Of a DNA stretch of 64,000 nucleotides, positions 8,609 through 15,705 are shown in pieces (the first letter of the stretch is position 1; each line of letters starts with the position of its first letter). Source of the stretch: JAVBQL01 sp031549085 (GTDB lineage Bacteria > Spirochaetota > GWE2-31-10 > MWDO01); NCBI GenBank assembly GCA_031549085.1, contig JAVBQL010000007.1, forward strand, positions 62,001-126,000, given 5' to 3'. The notes under the pieces were generated by a model, which was not told where the DNA came from, made no database searches, and saw only the letters and a program-made list of their open reading frames with translations. A program made the position numbers and the translations under genes.

Positions 8609-9808
8609 CTAATCAACTCTATTGCCGTTTTTGTCTATATAAAAGTATTCCCCACGAAGCCCTACTATCGCTACCCCTTTATTAAAACTACTACTTACAT
8701 CATCATACTCAAAAGGTATTACTACTTTACCAACTTCATCAATAAAACCATATTTATCATTAAGTTTTACTGGGGCTAATCCATCAGAAAACCAAGAAGC
8801 ATCATCATATTTCAAAGGCACTACTTCCTTGCCTGTCTTGTCAATAAAACCATATTTACCATTAAGTCTAACAACAGCTAAACCATAGAACTCACCTATA
8901 CTATTATATTTAATTGGAGTTATTTCTTTACCAGTCTTATCAATAAGACCATATTTAACATCAATAGCACCATGTTCACCATAAACTTGAACTTCAGCTA
9001 ATCCTTTGTAAAATTTACCTATACTATTATATTTAATTGGAGTTATTTCTTTACCAGTCTTATCAATAAGACCATAAAAACGATATTCACCATCCAAAAG
9101 ATCAACTTTTGCCACTCCTTCAGTGAAAGAGTCAGCCCCCTTATATTTCAAAGGCACTACTTCCTTGCCTGTCTTGTCAATAAAACCATATTTACCATTA
9201 AGTCTAACAACAGCTAAACCATCACAGAACTCACCTATATAATCATATTTAATTGAAGTTATTTCTTTATCAGTCTTATCAACGTAAAAGAGTTCTCCAT
9301 TAAGTTTTACTTTCACTACCCCATCTTTAAGATACTTAACCTCATCATATTTAATAGGTATTACTACCTTACCAGTCTTATCAATAAGACCCCGTTTACC
9401 GTCGAGCTTTACTTCCGCTACCCCATCATTAAAACCAAAGACATCATCATACTTTATGGGTATTACTACTCTACCTGCTGTATCAATAAAGCCCCATTTA
9501 CCATCAAGTTTGACCCCAGCCAATCCATTCCAAAAGATTATGACATCATCATACTTAATGGGAATTACCACTCTACCCACTGTATCAATAAATCCCCATT
9601 TACCATCAAGTTTGACCCCAGCTAATCCATCAAAGAAGTCACCAATCTTCTCATACTTATAAGTAGCTATAATTTTACCATTTTTATCCATAATCTCCAA
9701 TTTACCATTTCTATATTTTTTAATAGAATTTACATTATTATCTTGCCCATAAAAAAGAGAAATGGCAAAAGTAAAAATAATCAGAATAAAAATAGATTTT
9801 CTATACAT
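8609..9808 (-). CDS. large secreted WG-repeat protein
   Basis: A 399-residue protein with a signal peptide (MYRKSIFILIIFTFAISLFYG) and about eleven WG repeats filling the rest. Typical units are GKWGFIDTVGRVVIPIKYDD and GKYGFIDKTGKEVVPLKY. Several repeats are near-identical at DNA level, for example around 8830-8890 and 9150-9220, or 8900-8970 and 9020-9080, which shows recent internal duplication. It is the first gene of the WG trio and has AAAAGGAG before its ATG. A likely promoter lies at 9845-9875. A secreted or surface adhesin/binding role is possible, but the family does not fix a function. Repeat number probably varies between strains because of the DNA-level identity. Confidence 0.85.
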   Translation of the reverse strand: MYRKSIFILIIFTFAISLFYGQDNNVNSIKKYRNGKLEIMDKNGKIIATYKYEKIGDFFDGLAGVKLDGKWGFIDTVGRVVIPIKYDDVIIFWNGLAGVKLDGKWGFIDTAGRVVIPIKYDDVFGFNDGVAEVKLDGKRGLIDKTGKVVIPIKYDEVKYLKDGVVKVKLNGELFYVDKTDKEITSIKYDYIGEFCDGLAVVRLNGKYGFIDKTGKEVVPLKYKGADSFTEGVAKVDLLDGEYRFYGLIDKTGKEITPIKYNSIGKFYKGLAEVQVYGEHGAIDVKYGLIDKTGKEITPIKYNSIGEFYGLAVVRLNGKYGFIDKTGKEVVPLKYDDASWFSDGLAPVKLNDKYGFIDEVGKVVIPFEYDDVSSSFNKGVAIVGLRGEYFYIDKNGNRVD

Positions 9809-9844
9809 AATAAACTCCTTTTATATAGGTAAGTATTATTATTG

Positions 9845-9875
9845 ATTATATGAAAAAAAAGTAATAAAAAGTCAA
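9845..9875 (-). promoter_or_regulatory. candidate sigma-70 promoter for the WG trio
   Basis: On the minus strand TTGACT (9875-9870) is followed, after a 19-bp T-rich spacer, by a perfect TATAAT (9850-9845). The ATG at 9808 is about 30 nt past the expected start site. The spacer is longer than the usual 17, so strength is uncertain. Confidence 0.4.
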
Positions 9876-10033
9876 CTATTTTTATTGATTTTGAAAAAGG
9901 AGAAGTATAATAGATTTAAATCAACTTTTCAGCATATTTGATTAAAAAAAGTGGTAGTTTTTTTTAGTTGACTACCAACAACTTATTAAGATAAAAATGG
10001 AAATAATGAGAGATGTTGCTTAAAGCTACCTCT

Positions 10034-10285
10034 TTAATTATTATATATTCTTATTGCTTCTTCTAATTGTTTTATATATCCGTTTTTCTTTGCTTCATTT
10101 CTCAATAAAGCCTTTTCATTATCGTGATCTATAAATGACCCACCCTCAACTGCTTGAAAATTTACTGGCTCATAAATTGGTGGTGTAATATAAGGGATTT
10201 TCGTACTATTTTTTATAGTTGTGCAGCTACTTATTAGGATACATACTATTAAGCAAAGAATTATTGTTTTTGTTATCTGTTGCAT
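10034..10285 (-). CDS. phage outer-membrane spanin lipoprotein (Rz1-like)
   Basis: An 83-residue lipoprotein. Its signal peptide ends in a lipobox with Cys at about residue 21 (CILISSCTT). A proline-rich stretch follows (IPYITPPIYEPVNF). A short outer-membrane lipoprotein that starts inside the 3' end of a membrane-anchored coiled-coil gene in another frame is the classic Rz/Rz1 layout. The overlap here is 59 bp with 10227-10499. Spanins fuse the inner and outer membranes in the last step of phage lysis of diderm hosts. No endolysin gene is recognised next to it. The call rests on architecture, as spanins share little sequence. Confidence 0.65.
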   Translation of the reverse strand: MQQITKTIILCLIVCILISSCTTIKNSTKIPYITPPIYEPVNFQAVEGGSFIDHDNEKALLRNEAKKNGYIKQLEEAIRIYNN

Positions 10286-10499
10286 TTATATTATTTACCT
10301 CCTTACCTACATCATCTATTATTTTATTTTGTGATTCTAAAAACTCTCTATTTTTAGCAATGGTTTCCTCAAGCTGTTTGTTTTTGTCCATAGCTATTTT
10401 CAAGTTCATAGATAGAACTTTTATAACCACTCCCATAACAACAAAACCTAAAATTACCAAAATTATCAATACCAAAATTATAATTGCTCCATATCCCAT
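10227..10499 (-). CDS. phage inner-membrane spanin (Rz-like)
   Basis: About 90 residues: one N-terminal membrane helix (residues about 5-30, rich in Ile/Val/Leu) followed by a charged coiled coil (NLKIAMDKNKQLEETIAKNRE and on), with a short Asn-rich tail. I start it at the ATG at 10499, eight bases after GGTGG; a GTG at 10511 is also possible but overlaps that site. Its 3' end overlaps the lipoprotein gene 10034-10285 in another frame, so the two form an overlapping spanin pair. It would span the periplasm from the inner membrane and bind the lipoprotein partner. The stop of the preceding gene lies only a few bases upstream. Confidence 0.6.
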   Translation of the reverse strand: MGYGAIIILVLIILVILGFVVMGVVIKVLSMNLKIAMDKNKQLEETIAKNREFLESQNKIIDDVGKEVNNINATDNKNNNSLLNSMYPNK

Positions 10500-10503
10500 T
10501 TTT

Positions 10504-10830
10504 TTAACCACCTTTTTTTAAGTTTCTTTTTGTCTGTTTTGCAAAAAAACAATTGTCGGGACAATAGTCTTTTGTTAAATCTTTTCTTTGAAGAGTGAGT
10601 GTGTCATCATAGCCATTTTTCATACTCCAATCATAGAAAGATTTAAAATCGTTTGCCCATTCACCACAAAGATTGATTCCTTTATCCCCATAATAAATAT
10701 ATAGTTTATGGCTTGAATTATGACATCGTTGTTTGATGTTTTGTAATATGCCATATAGCCTAGTATGTGTTAGTCCGTGTTTAAAAGAGTATGGAATGCC
10801 ATCTTCATTTAGCCACTTCTTCTTATCCAA
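10504..10830 (-). CDS. HNH/AP2-associated phage protein, probably nuclease-related
   Basis: A 108-residue protein of a common phage family. It keeps the pattern GLTHTRLYGILQNIKQRC, then YYGDKGINLCGEW with a Phe-rich helix, then LTLQRKDLTKDYCPDNCFFA and a basic end. In relatives this block (YGxRGIxxCxxW ... LxRxDxxxxYxPxNCRWA) is found in homing-endonuclease-like HNH or AP2 proteins. The usual L-D-R-I-D core is changed to L-Q-R-K-D, so catalytic activity is doubtful; it may be a DNA-binding relic. It lies between the spanins and the papain-like protein within the minus-strand operon. Confidence 0.6.
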   Translation of the reverse strand: MDKKKWLNEDGIPYSFKHGLTHTRLYGILQNIKQRCHNSSHKLYIYYGDKGINLCGEWANDFKSFYDWSMKNGYDDTLTLQRKDLTKDYCPDNCFFAKQTKRNLKKGG

Positions 10831-10862
10831 CCTAACCCCCTTTAAATGAAAGCTTTCTTTAA

Positions 10863-11417
10863 TTAAACTACTTTCTTTATTTTAAAATCTATATCTTGAA
10901 GAGCCATAGCTTCTATCTTGACATCTTTTGTATAGCTTTTATCTCTCTTTGGGTAGATCTCTTTTAACTTTGCGAGAGCTACAGAGAAGCTTGTATCAAG
11001 CTCTATCTCCTCTTTATAATCTCTTATTGTCCAAATAATAGCTCCGTCCAATCTATTTTTTTGATATAAAACAAAAGCGTGTGAGTTTTTAAATGGCTTT
11101 GTCCAAAGGGTTACAAGATAGCTTGTCTGTCCTCTGTTATGTAGTGCCACTTGTATAATTCTATGTAGAGAGTTGCAATCTCCGCCTTTTATAAATGTCG
11201 TAATGGTATCCTTTTGCCAATCAAATTGGAGACCAAAGAGCTTGTCATCTCGATACAACCCATCTCTTGAATAATCAAGCTCACTGATATTTATGTTTGA
11301 CCTTTGAACAAAGTCAATCTCTTCAGCAACTTTATACTTCCTATAACCACACACACTACTTAAAAACCATTTAAGAGATAACCACACTCTTAATACTAAT
11401 CTGTTAAAAATCTTCAT
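10863..11417 (-). CDS. possible transglutaminase/papain-like cysteine hydrolase
   Basis: A 184-residue protein. An N-terminal hydrophobic segment (residues about 6-24, LVLRVWLSLKWFLSSVCG) could anchor it in the membrane or act as a weak signal. Then GGDCNSLHRII at about residue 78, NSHAFVLY at about 110 and TIRDY at about 130 give a Cys-His-Asp order like the transglutaminase/papain-like fold. That catalytic reading is an inference from motif order. In a phage such a protein might cleave peptide bonds in the cell wall or process proteins; nothing here decides that. It has a GGGAGG site before its ATG and lies in the operon ending with the spanins. Confidence 0.45.
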   Translation of the reverse strand: MKIFNRLVLRVWLSLKWFLSSVCGYRKYKVAEEIDFVQRSNINISELDYSRDGLYRDDKLFGLQFDWQKDTITTFIKGGDCNSLHRIIQVALHNRGQTSYLVTLWTKPFKNSHAFVLYQKNRLDGAIIWTIRDYKEEIELDTSFSVALAKLKEIYPKRDKSYTKDVKIEAMALQDIDFKIKKVV

Positions 11418-11435
11418 ACATCCTCCCTAAAATAT

Positions 11436-11660
11436 TTACTTTTTTCTAGCCTGAAGTTTATCTATTGCCTCTTCTATAAATGAAGTAGCTTGACAGACAG
11501 CATTATATATTTCTACATCATCATCGTTTTTTGGTTCTGCACTTCCTTCATCTATCTCAATATGATCCTTGAATTCTTCCAAATCTGATAGAGCATTATT
11601 TAACAGATTCTCTTTCATTTCTTCAGTTGGTTTACCATCGTCTGTTCCATATAAATACAT
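11436..11660 (-). CDS. small acidic hypothetical protein
   Basis: A 74-residue, very acidic protein (many Glu/Asp, LEEFKDHIEIDEGSAEPKNDDD) that looks helical at both ends. An AGGAG site lies seven bases before the ATG, inside the 3' end of the preceding gene, whose stop is two bases upstream, so translation is coupled. No recognised domain. Small acidic phage proteins often bind host proteins or mimic DNA, but nothing specific supports that here. Confidence 0.55.
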   Translation of the reverse strand: MYLYGTDDGKPTEEMKENLLNNALSDLEEFKDHIEIDEGSAEPKNDDDVEIYNAVCQATSFIEEAIDKLQARKK

Positions 11661-11662
11661 AT

Positions 11663-12148
11663 TTAATCTCCTAACAAATTTTTACTTAAACTTGTAATTG
11701 GTTTATCTGCATATATGTAACTAAAGTTCATACCGCCAAACTCATGCCATACTCCATTTGCGGACTTGAATCTTATTCCATATAAATCCTCACCATAAGT
11801 CCCATCAAGAGATGGACTTTGCAGTACAGCTCCATTCATATAATATTCATGTTCTCTATTCAAATAAGATCTATTAGACACAGGTTTTCCACTTACAATA
11901 AAATATCCAATACATCCTTGTTGAGTAAAAATATATAAATAAGATATTTTACTAGGGCTATCCCAATTTTTAAACCATTCAGCAACCTTCTCTCTTTCAA
12001 TAAAATATTCATTTTTTGGTACTTCAACTTTTTTTCTTGAATCATACTCAATACTTCTATTTGAAGTATAACTTGTCTCATCCAACTCGCATTTTGCATT
12101 GATAAAAAGTACTCCAATTAGAAATACTATCATAAATATCCTTTTCAT
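11663..12148 (-). CDS. exported phage-associated protein of unknown function
   Basis: A 161-residue protein with a signal peptide (MKRIFMIVFLIGVLFINAKC; the Cys could be a weak lipobox). The core reads YIFTQQGCIGYFIVSGKPVS, then SPSLDGTYGEDLYGIRF and WHEFGG. A G-x-x-I-G-Y-x-x-V-x-G-K-x-x-S strand pair followed by a P-D/S-L-D-G-T-Y-G segment is a pattern I associate with a widespread but uncharacterised phage and prophage protein. AAGGAGAGATT precedes the ATG. It would act in the periplasm, perhaps in superinfection exclusion or lysis control, but that is a guess from location. Confidence 0.55.
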   Translation of the reverse strand: MKRIFMIVFLIGVLFINAKCELDETSYTSNRSIEYDSRKKVEVPKNEYFIEREKVAEWFKNWDSPSKISYLYIFTQQGCIGYFIVSGKPVSNRSYLNREHEYYMNGAVLQSPSLDGTYGEDLYGIRFKSANGVWHEFGGMNFSYIYADKPITSLSKNLLGD

Positions 12149-12157
12149 AATCTCTCC

Positions 12158-12301
12158 TTAATTTTTAAGTTTCCATAACCTTTTACCACTATTAATATGA
12201 TCAAATAAATCATCTATTACTTGATTTGGATTAGTGATTTCTTGTGCCTCTTCAAGCCAAGTGATTACATAATCACCATTATCAGTTTTTTCTATTGATA
12301 T
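12158..12301 (-). CDS. small protein with apparent ATA start
   Basis: A 47-codon open frame, (ATA)-SIEKTDNGDYVITWLEEAQ onward, ends in RLWKLKN and a TAA at 12158. A strong AAAGGAG lies six bases before the ATA at 12301, and an in-frame TAA sits directly upstream. No ATG, GTG or TTG exists in the frame. The peptide is compact and acidic with normal codon use. It lies between two genes of the same operon with ordinary spacing (17 bp after one, 9 bp before the next). Either ATA is used as a start, or a former ATG has been lost. Function is unknown. Confidence 0.4.
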   Translation of the reverse strand: MSIEKTDNGDYVITWLEEAQEITNPNQVIDDLFDHINSGKRLWKLKN

Positions 12302-12318
12302 TTATAACTCCTTTAGAC

Positions 12319-12720
12319 TTATTTTCTTAAGTCTTCAATGCTACTTATTAAGTCTAACTGATAAGGTAAATGCTCTGATTTCCACATATTGCGATCATAT
12401 TGCTTTGACCTTGAATTGTACCTAGCAATCATATCATTATTGATAATCATAATCTCTGGAGCTAGATCTCTAAACTTTTCTCCATTCTCTAACCTTAAAA
12501 CCAGTGTAGCTTTACTAGATTTTATAAGATTATACATATCTTCAAACTCATGATAGTTTTGTAATCTCCTGCTGGCATCAGCTCTAACAGCCCAAGCTTC
12601 ATCTACATCTCCAGAAAACATTGCTATGCTTTTACATCCACGCAAGAACAACCCTGAAGCAAGCAAAAATATTATTACCCCAATAGTTAATATTACCCTC
12701 AAAAAATGTTTCCAATTCAT
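12319..12720 (-). CDS. membrane-anchored phage protein of the YN-S-LP family
   Basis: A 133-residue protein with an N-terminal membrane helix (residues about 8-27, LRVILTIGVIIFLLASGLFL). A helical periplasmic part ends MIARYNSRSKQYDRNMW followed by EHLPYQL. A conserved YNxxSxxxxRxxxxxxxLP tail after an N-terminal anchor is common in uncharacterised phage proteins. The topology is probably cytoplasm-in, periplasm-out. It is part of the minus-strand operon between the 59-residue membrane protein and the ATA-start protein. A lysis or envelope role is suggested only by topology. Confidence 0.5.
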   Translation of the reverse strand: MNWKHFLRVILTIGVIIFLLASGLFLRGCKSIAMFSGDVDEAWAVRADASRRLQNYHEFEDMYNLIKSSKATLVLRLENGEKFRDLAPEIMIINNDMIARYNSRSKQYDRNMWKSEHLPYQLDLISSIEDLRK

Positions 12721-12723
12721 AAC

Positions 12724-12903
12724 TCACTCCTTTTCATTTATTTCTTTTTCAATCTCTTCTAATGTATATACTCTCTCTTTTGTCCTGCCTTTATAAATGA
12801 CAACACCAGTCATAATAAACCAAAGTAAATATATTATGAGAAGTGCAAGTTGTGGGTCATCAAAGATAAACTTCAAAATCATATTTATTGAATTATTTAT
12901 CAT
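12724..12903 (-). CDS. 59-residue single-span membrane protein
   Basis: The frame begins ATG at 12903 and ends TGA at 12724. One strongly hydrophobic helix (residues about 19-37, ALLIIYLLWFIMTGVVIY) is followed by a charged tail (RTKERVYTLEEIEKEINEKE). The ATG overlaps the end of the preceding small gene, so translation is probably coupled; no good Shine-Dalgarno is visible. A short hydrophobic span with a charged C-terminal tail resembles some one-span holins, and the spanin pair lies in the same operon. This is a weak functional clue only. Confidence 0.5.
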   Translation of the reverse strand: MINNSINMILKFIFDDPQLALLIIYLLWFIMTGVVIYKGRTKERVYTLEEIEKEINEKE

Positions 12904-13048
12904 TTAGATAAATCCCATAATAAAAATTATCAACTAAATAACCAGCTACAAAATATTTATTTATTCTTGCACCTATATAATAGCATTGAATATTATAGTT
13001 ATAAGTATAGTTACATTCCATATCTGTTTCATTTGCCATATATTCCAC
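12893..13048 (-). CDS. 51-residue tyrosine-rich hypothetical protein
   Basis: A small frame starting GTG at 13048, eight bases after a clear GAGGAG, and ending TAA at 12893. It is rich in Tyr and Asn (CNYTYNYNIQCYYIGARINK, then YFVAGYLVDNFYYG). The last residues overlap the start of the 59-residue membrane protein. An internal ATG at 13039 is further from the Shine-Dalgarno. No domain is recognised. The strong ribosome-binding site and the tight packing argue that it is translated. Confidence 0.45.
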   Translation of the reverse strand: MEYMANETDMECNYTYNYNIQCYYIGARINKYFVAGYLVDNFYYGIYLNDK

Positions 13049-13060
13049 TGTTATTTCTCC

Positions 13061-13558
13061 TCAAACTTTTAGCTTTGATTTATTTATAAACTCTCTTAAT
13101 TTTCTGTCATATTTTGATACAAATCCCAAAAAAGCGACAACTTCTAAAATGGTATCTATCAAATAGCCAGCTTGAACCGTGTCTATATCTGCTTCGCTGT
13201 AAGGCATAACCTTACCTGTCAGTTTGCTAGTTTTATATGGATAACCACGACTGATAGCTTTATGTTTGCAATACATTTTTACATAACCAAAATCGTCACC
13301 TGTTGCAGCCGCTATCTCTTGTATAACTCCATTTATGAGATGGTTTTGACTATATTCGCCTGTTGTTCTAGGTTTGTGTGGCAGACTTACATCAAGATTA
13401 AAGTAGAGAGTGCCTTTCTCTTCACACTCTTTAATTACTTGTACAAGTTCAGAATATTTTTCATAGTCAGAAATAATTAAAAATTGTCTTTTTATTCCTT
13501 TGCCATCTTGAATAAAACCAGTTTCAAAAGGCACACACAAATCAGCTTGTTTAGACAT
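13061..13558 (-). CDS. phage recombination/replication accessory protein, NinB-like
   Basis: A 165-residue protein. I start it at the ATG at 13558, five bases after GAAGG; a TTG at 13570 is less likely. The middle reads RTTGEYSQNHLINGVIQEIA, then a K-rich helix, PYSEADIDTVQAG and a hydrophobic end. An R-S/T-x-x-Q-N-x-x-x-x-x-x-x-x-x-I-A layout with a late P-x-S-x-A-x-x-x-T is seen in NinB-type and similar phage recombination mediators. I hold this as a tentative match. It overlaps the preceding gene by eight bases. It would act in the cytoplasm on phage DNA together with the RecT/exonuclease pair at 19-21 kb. Confidence 0.4.
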   Translation of the reverse strand: MSKQADLCVPFETGFIQDGKGIKRQFLIISDYEKYSELVQVIKECEEKGTLYFNLDVSLPHKPRTTGEYSQNHLINGVIQEIAAATGDDFGYVKMYCKHKAISRGYPYKTSKLTGKVMPYSEADIDTVQAGYLIDTILEVVAFLGFVSKYDRKLREFINKSKLKV

Positions 13559-14138
13559 TATTACCTTCAATTATGAATAAAGAGCCTCTATCATGGATAC
13601 AATGCTCATCATCAAACTCACAATCTTCACAATTACAATTTATCTTATCAAGATTTTCAGAAACACATTCATCTAGCATAACATCAAAACGACAAGTATG
13701 AAGAGCTTCGTATATCAAGTTGTAATATTTTTGATATTCTATAGGGAAGAGCTCCTTTTTTACTAAGTCAGCTTTTCCAAGATATGTATAGTCAAAAGCA
13801 AGAACATCTTTTAACTCGATGATTTCATCTAATATTCTTACCTTTAGAATACCTAAACAAGACGGCTTATTATCTGTCTCATATGATATTATCTCAATTG
13901 CTATTTTTATATATTCCTCTGCTGTGATTCCCATTTCTACCAAATCACGAATAGATGGTTTTGCAAGAGCTTCTCTTACTTTGTCAGTTTTTATATAAGC
14001 TGTATTTGATTCTTTTGGGTGTACTGCCTCTCCATTCTCATCGTATTCACAACCCGAATCATCATATTCACACTCATTACATTTTCCACAACAATTAGTA
14101 GTATTATAGCAATCACCCACAACATATTTTTCACTCAT
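13551..14138 (-). CDS. cysteine-rich phage protein with metal-site-like ends
   Basis: A 195-residue protein. Two Cys clusters bracket a helical centre: NCCGKCNECEYDDSGCEYD near residues 14-32 and CNCEDCEFDDEHC near residues 165-178. Both have CxxC or CxxCE spacing suited to zinc or another metal, and they resemble each other (C-E-x-D-D-x-x-C), which suggests that they may fold together. The central part is not recognised. It is the first gene of a transcription unit: 131 bp without a gene lies upstream, with a hairpin (14220-14255) and a leader sequence shared with the gene at 19057. Confidence 0.55.
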   Translation of the reverse strand: MSEKYVVGDCYNTTNCCGKCNECEYDDSGCEYDENGEAVHPKESNTAYIKTDKVREALAKPSIRDLVEMGITAEEYIKIAIEIISYETDNKPSCLGILKVRILDEIIELKDVLAFDYTYLGKADLVKKELFPIEYQKYYNLIYEALHTCRFDVMLDECVSENLDKINCNCEDCEFDDEHCIHDRGSLFIIEGNNV

Positions 14139-14154
14139 AAACTTTATCCTTTTT

Positions 14155-14187
14155 AAAAGCTAGACTGAATTAACAATCCACTCTAGC
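14155..14187 (-). promoter_or_regulatory. leader hairpin sharing a 12-mer with the leader at 19073
   Basis: Upstream of the gene starting at 14138 there is GCTAGA (14159-14164) and its exact complement arm TCTAGC (14182-14187), with a 17-nt loop. The 12-mer AAAAGCTAGACT (14155-14166, plus strand) recurs exactly at 19073-19084, at nearly the same distance (17 versus 16 nt) from the next start codon. It could be an operator or a structured 5' leader. Confidence 0.4.
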
Positions 14188-14219
14188 AACAACTATTTCT
14201 AAAATAAAAACATTTATAT

Positions 14220-14255
14220 AAACTACTAGCATTTAACAAATGCCGTATGTAGTTT
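14220..14255 (-). terminator. nested hairpin downstream of dam
   Basis: Arms AAACTAC (14220-14226) and GTAGTTT (14249-14255) enclose a second stem, GCATTT/AAATGC. It lies just after the stop of the Dam gene in the direction of transcription and before the next unit. The plus-strand side is followed by a short T run; the minus-strand side is AT-rich, without a clean T tract, so termination is plausible but not certain. Confidence 0.4.
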
Positions 14256-14269
14256 TTTATTGTCACCTT

Positions 14270-15058
14270 TCAAAATAATTCTTTTTCTAAAGTATAATTA
14301 TATACCAAAGACTCATATTTTATTTTTTTGGCATTAACGGCCGAACAATTCATTTCTATAATTTTTTGTTGCCATTTATTTCTTGTTATATAATCTTGTA
14401 ATATCTTGCTATCATAACTACTTAATAAAAAATGTCCTTTTATCTCTTCACATTTGTTTAGAAGATTTATAAAATCTTGTTCAGTATAACCTTCATAGTG
14501 TCCCATATCTGCATTATAGTATGGGGGATCAATATAAAAGAATGTATCACCTATATTTTTGAGTGTAATAATATTAAGAGCATCTCTACAAAATATTTCT
14601 ATATTTTCTAGCCTCTCTGACAAACATATTTTGAAACTTTCACGTTTATTTTTAGTTTGTGTAGAATTGTTTTTAGTATGGCTATAAGTAAACCCCGAAC
14701 CAATAGTTTTGTTATAACTCATATTAGTTTGTACCCAAAAAGCCCAAGCCATCTCTATTTTATCAGCGTTTTTATCTTTTAATATTTCTCTCGCAGTTTT
14801 ATGCAAGTATTCGCTGTGTAGAGTCGTATCTATTTTTTTCTTTAATGCTTCAAAATCATTCTTTAACACTTCATAAAAATTAACAACTCTATTATCAAGG
14901 TCATTTATAACCTCGTGCTTGTGAGGTTCTTTAGCAAAGAATATTGCTCCACCGCCAAAAAATGGTTCTACATATTGGTTTTTTGAATAATCAATTAGAG
15001 GCAAAATATCTTTAATCATACTTTGTTTCCCCCCATAGTAAGTAATAGGTGTTTTCAC
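14270..15058 (-). CDS. dam: DNA adenine methyltransferase, D12 (Dam) class
   Basis: A 262-residue N6-adenine methyltransferase. Residues 5-12 hold TYYGGKQSM, residues about 31-40 EPFFGGGAIFF (SAM-binding motif I), and residues about 177-180 the catalytic DPPY. Spacing is that of class D12 enzymes such as phage T4 and E. coli Dam, most of which modify GATC. Translation starts at GTG 15058, eight bases after GAGGAG. The target is not provable from sequence, but a cluster of six GATC sites lies 3 kb upstream in the same prophage (18239-18327). It may protect phage DNA or time replication. A second methyltransferase gene lies just upstream. Confidence 0.9.
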   Translation of the reverse strand: MKTPITYYGGKQSMIKDILPLIDYSKNQYVEPFFGGGAIFFAKEPHKHEVINDLDNRVVNFYEVLKNDFEALKKKIDTTLHSEYLHKTAREILKDKNADKIEMAWAFWVQTNMSYNKTIGSGFTYSHTKNNSTQTKNKRESFKICLSERLENIEIFCRDALNIITLKNIGDTFFYIDPPYYNADMGHYEGYTEQDFINLLNKCEEIKGHFLLSSYDSKILQDYITRNKWQQKIIEMNCSAVNAKKIKYESLVYNYTLEKELF

Positions 15059-15096
15059 TTATTAACTCCTCAATAATTTGTAATTCTTATTTTTTT

Positions 15097-15705
15097 CTAT
15101 GGTATAAACCTAATTACAGCCTCTCCATTAAACCCCTTTTCCCAAATAAACCACGAAAAGCAGACTGCACCACTCGTTGTTGTCTTCTCTCCGTTAGTAT
15201 GACAATTAGCTCTTGTAGAGTAGACATAAACATATTTCATAGGATTATCTAAAAATATTTTATATCTCTCCTTTCCCTCTAAAAGCTGTATCCTACTCAT
15301 TAAAATTAGGTGCTGTCCGTTTTTTAATAATTCAAGCCCTCTCTTTATAAACTTACCAACAATGTTAAAAGGCGGATTAGTCAATATAGTCTCATACTCA
15401 CTTGGTATATTTTCAGTTAAAAGGGTAGAGAGAAAATCTTGCTGCTTTATATCTACTCTACAATTATCTCTTATATGTATATCTGTGCCAACTACACTAT
15501 GCCCTCGCTCGCTTAAGACTTCCATCAAGTCGCCAAGCCCTGCCGAACACTCCCAAATTGTATCTTTTAAAGAGAAGCCATCTCTATTTAGAGCATTTAA
15601 GAACCTCTCAAAGTCCTTTTTATCAGTTGTATAAAAATCAAGTTCGACTCTCTTTTTATCACTACTACCAATTGTTACTCTGTTGCTATGTTGTTGTTTT
15701 GTCAT
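15097..15705 (-). CDS. phage DNA methyltransferase-like protein (NPPF motif)
   Basis: A 202-residue Rossmann-type methyltransferase. WECSAGLGDLMEVL at about residues 51-64 is motif I, GTDIH at about 73 follows, and LTNPPFN at about 109 is the N-P-P-F catalytic motif of amino-methyltransferases acting on DNA (or, less often, protein). The length is short, without a target-recognition domain. It overlaps the preceding small gene by 20 bases and lies 38 bp upstream of the Dam gene. It may modify phage DNA or be a recombination-associated 'DNA N-6-adenine methyltransferase' of the kind common in early phage operons. Substrate unknown. Confidence 0.7.
   Translation of the reverse strand: MTKQQHSNRVTIGSSDKKRVELDFYTTDKKDFERFLNALNRDGFSLKDTIWECSAGLGDLMEVLSERGHSVVGTDIHIRDNCRVDIKQQDFLSTLLTENIPSEYETILTNPPFNIVGKFIKRGLELLKNGQHLILMSRIQLLEGKERYKIFLDNPMKYVYVYSTRANCHTNGEKTTTSGAVCFSWFIWEKGFNGEAVIRFIP

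Noticed and set aside
9456..9662. Plus-strand open frame opposite the WG genes
   Set aside because: It is an antisense shadow of repetitive coding DNA, with no RBS and low-complexity translation.
8800..9700. CRISPR array or minisatellite
   Set aside because: The DNA repeats are in-frame WG protein repeats without direct-repeat/spacer structure.
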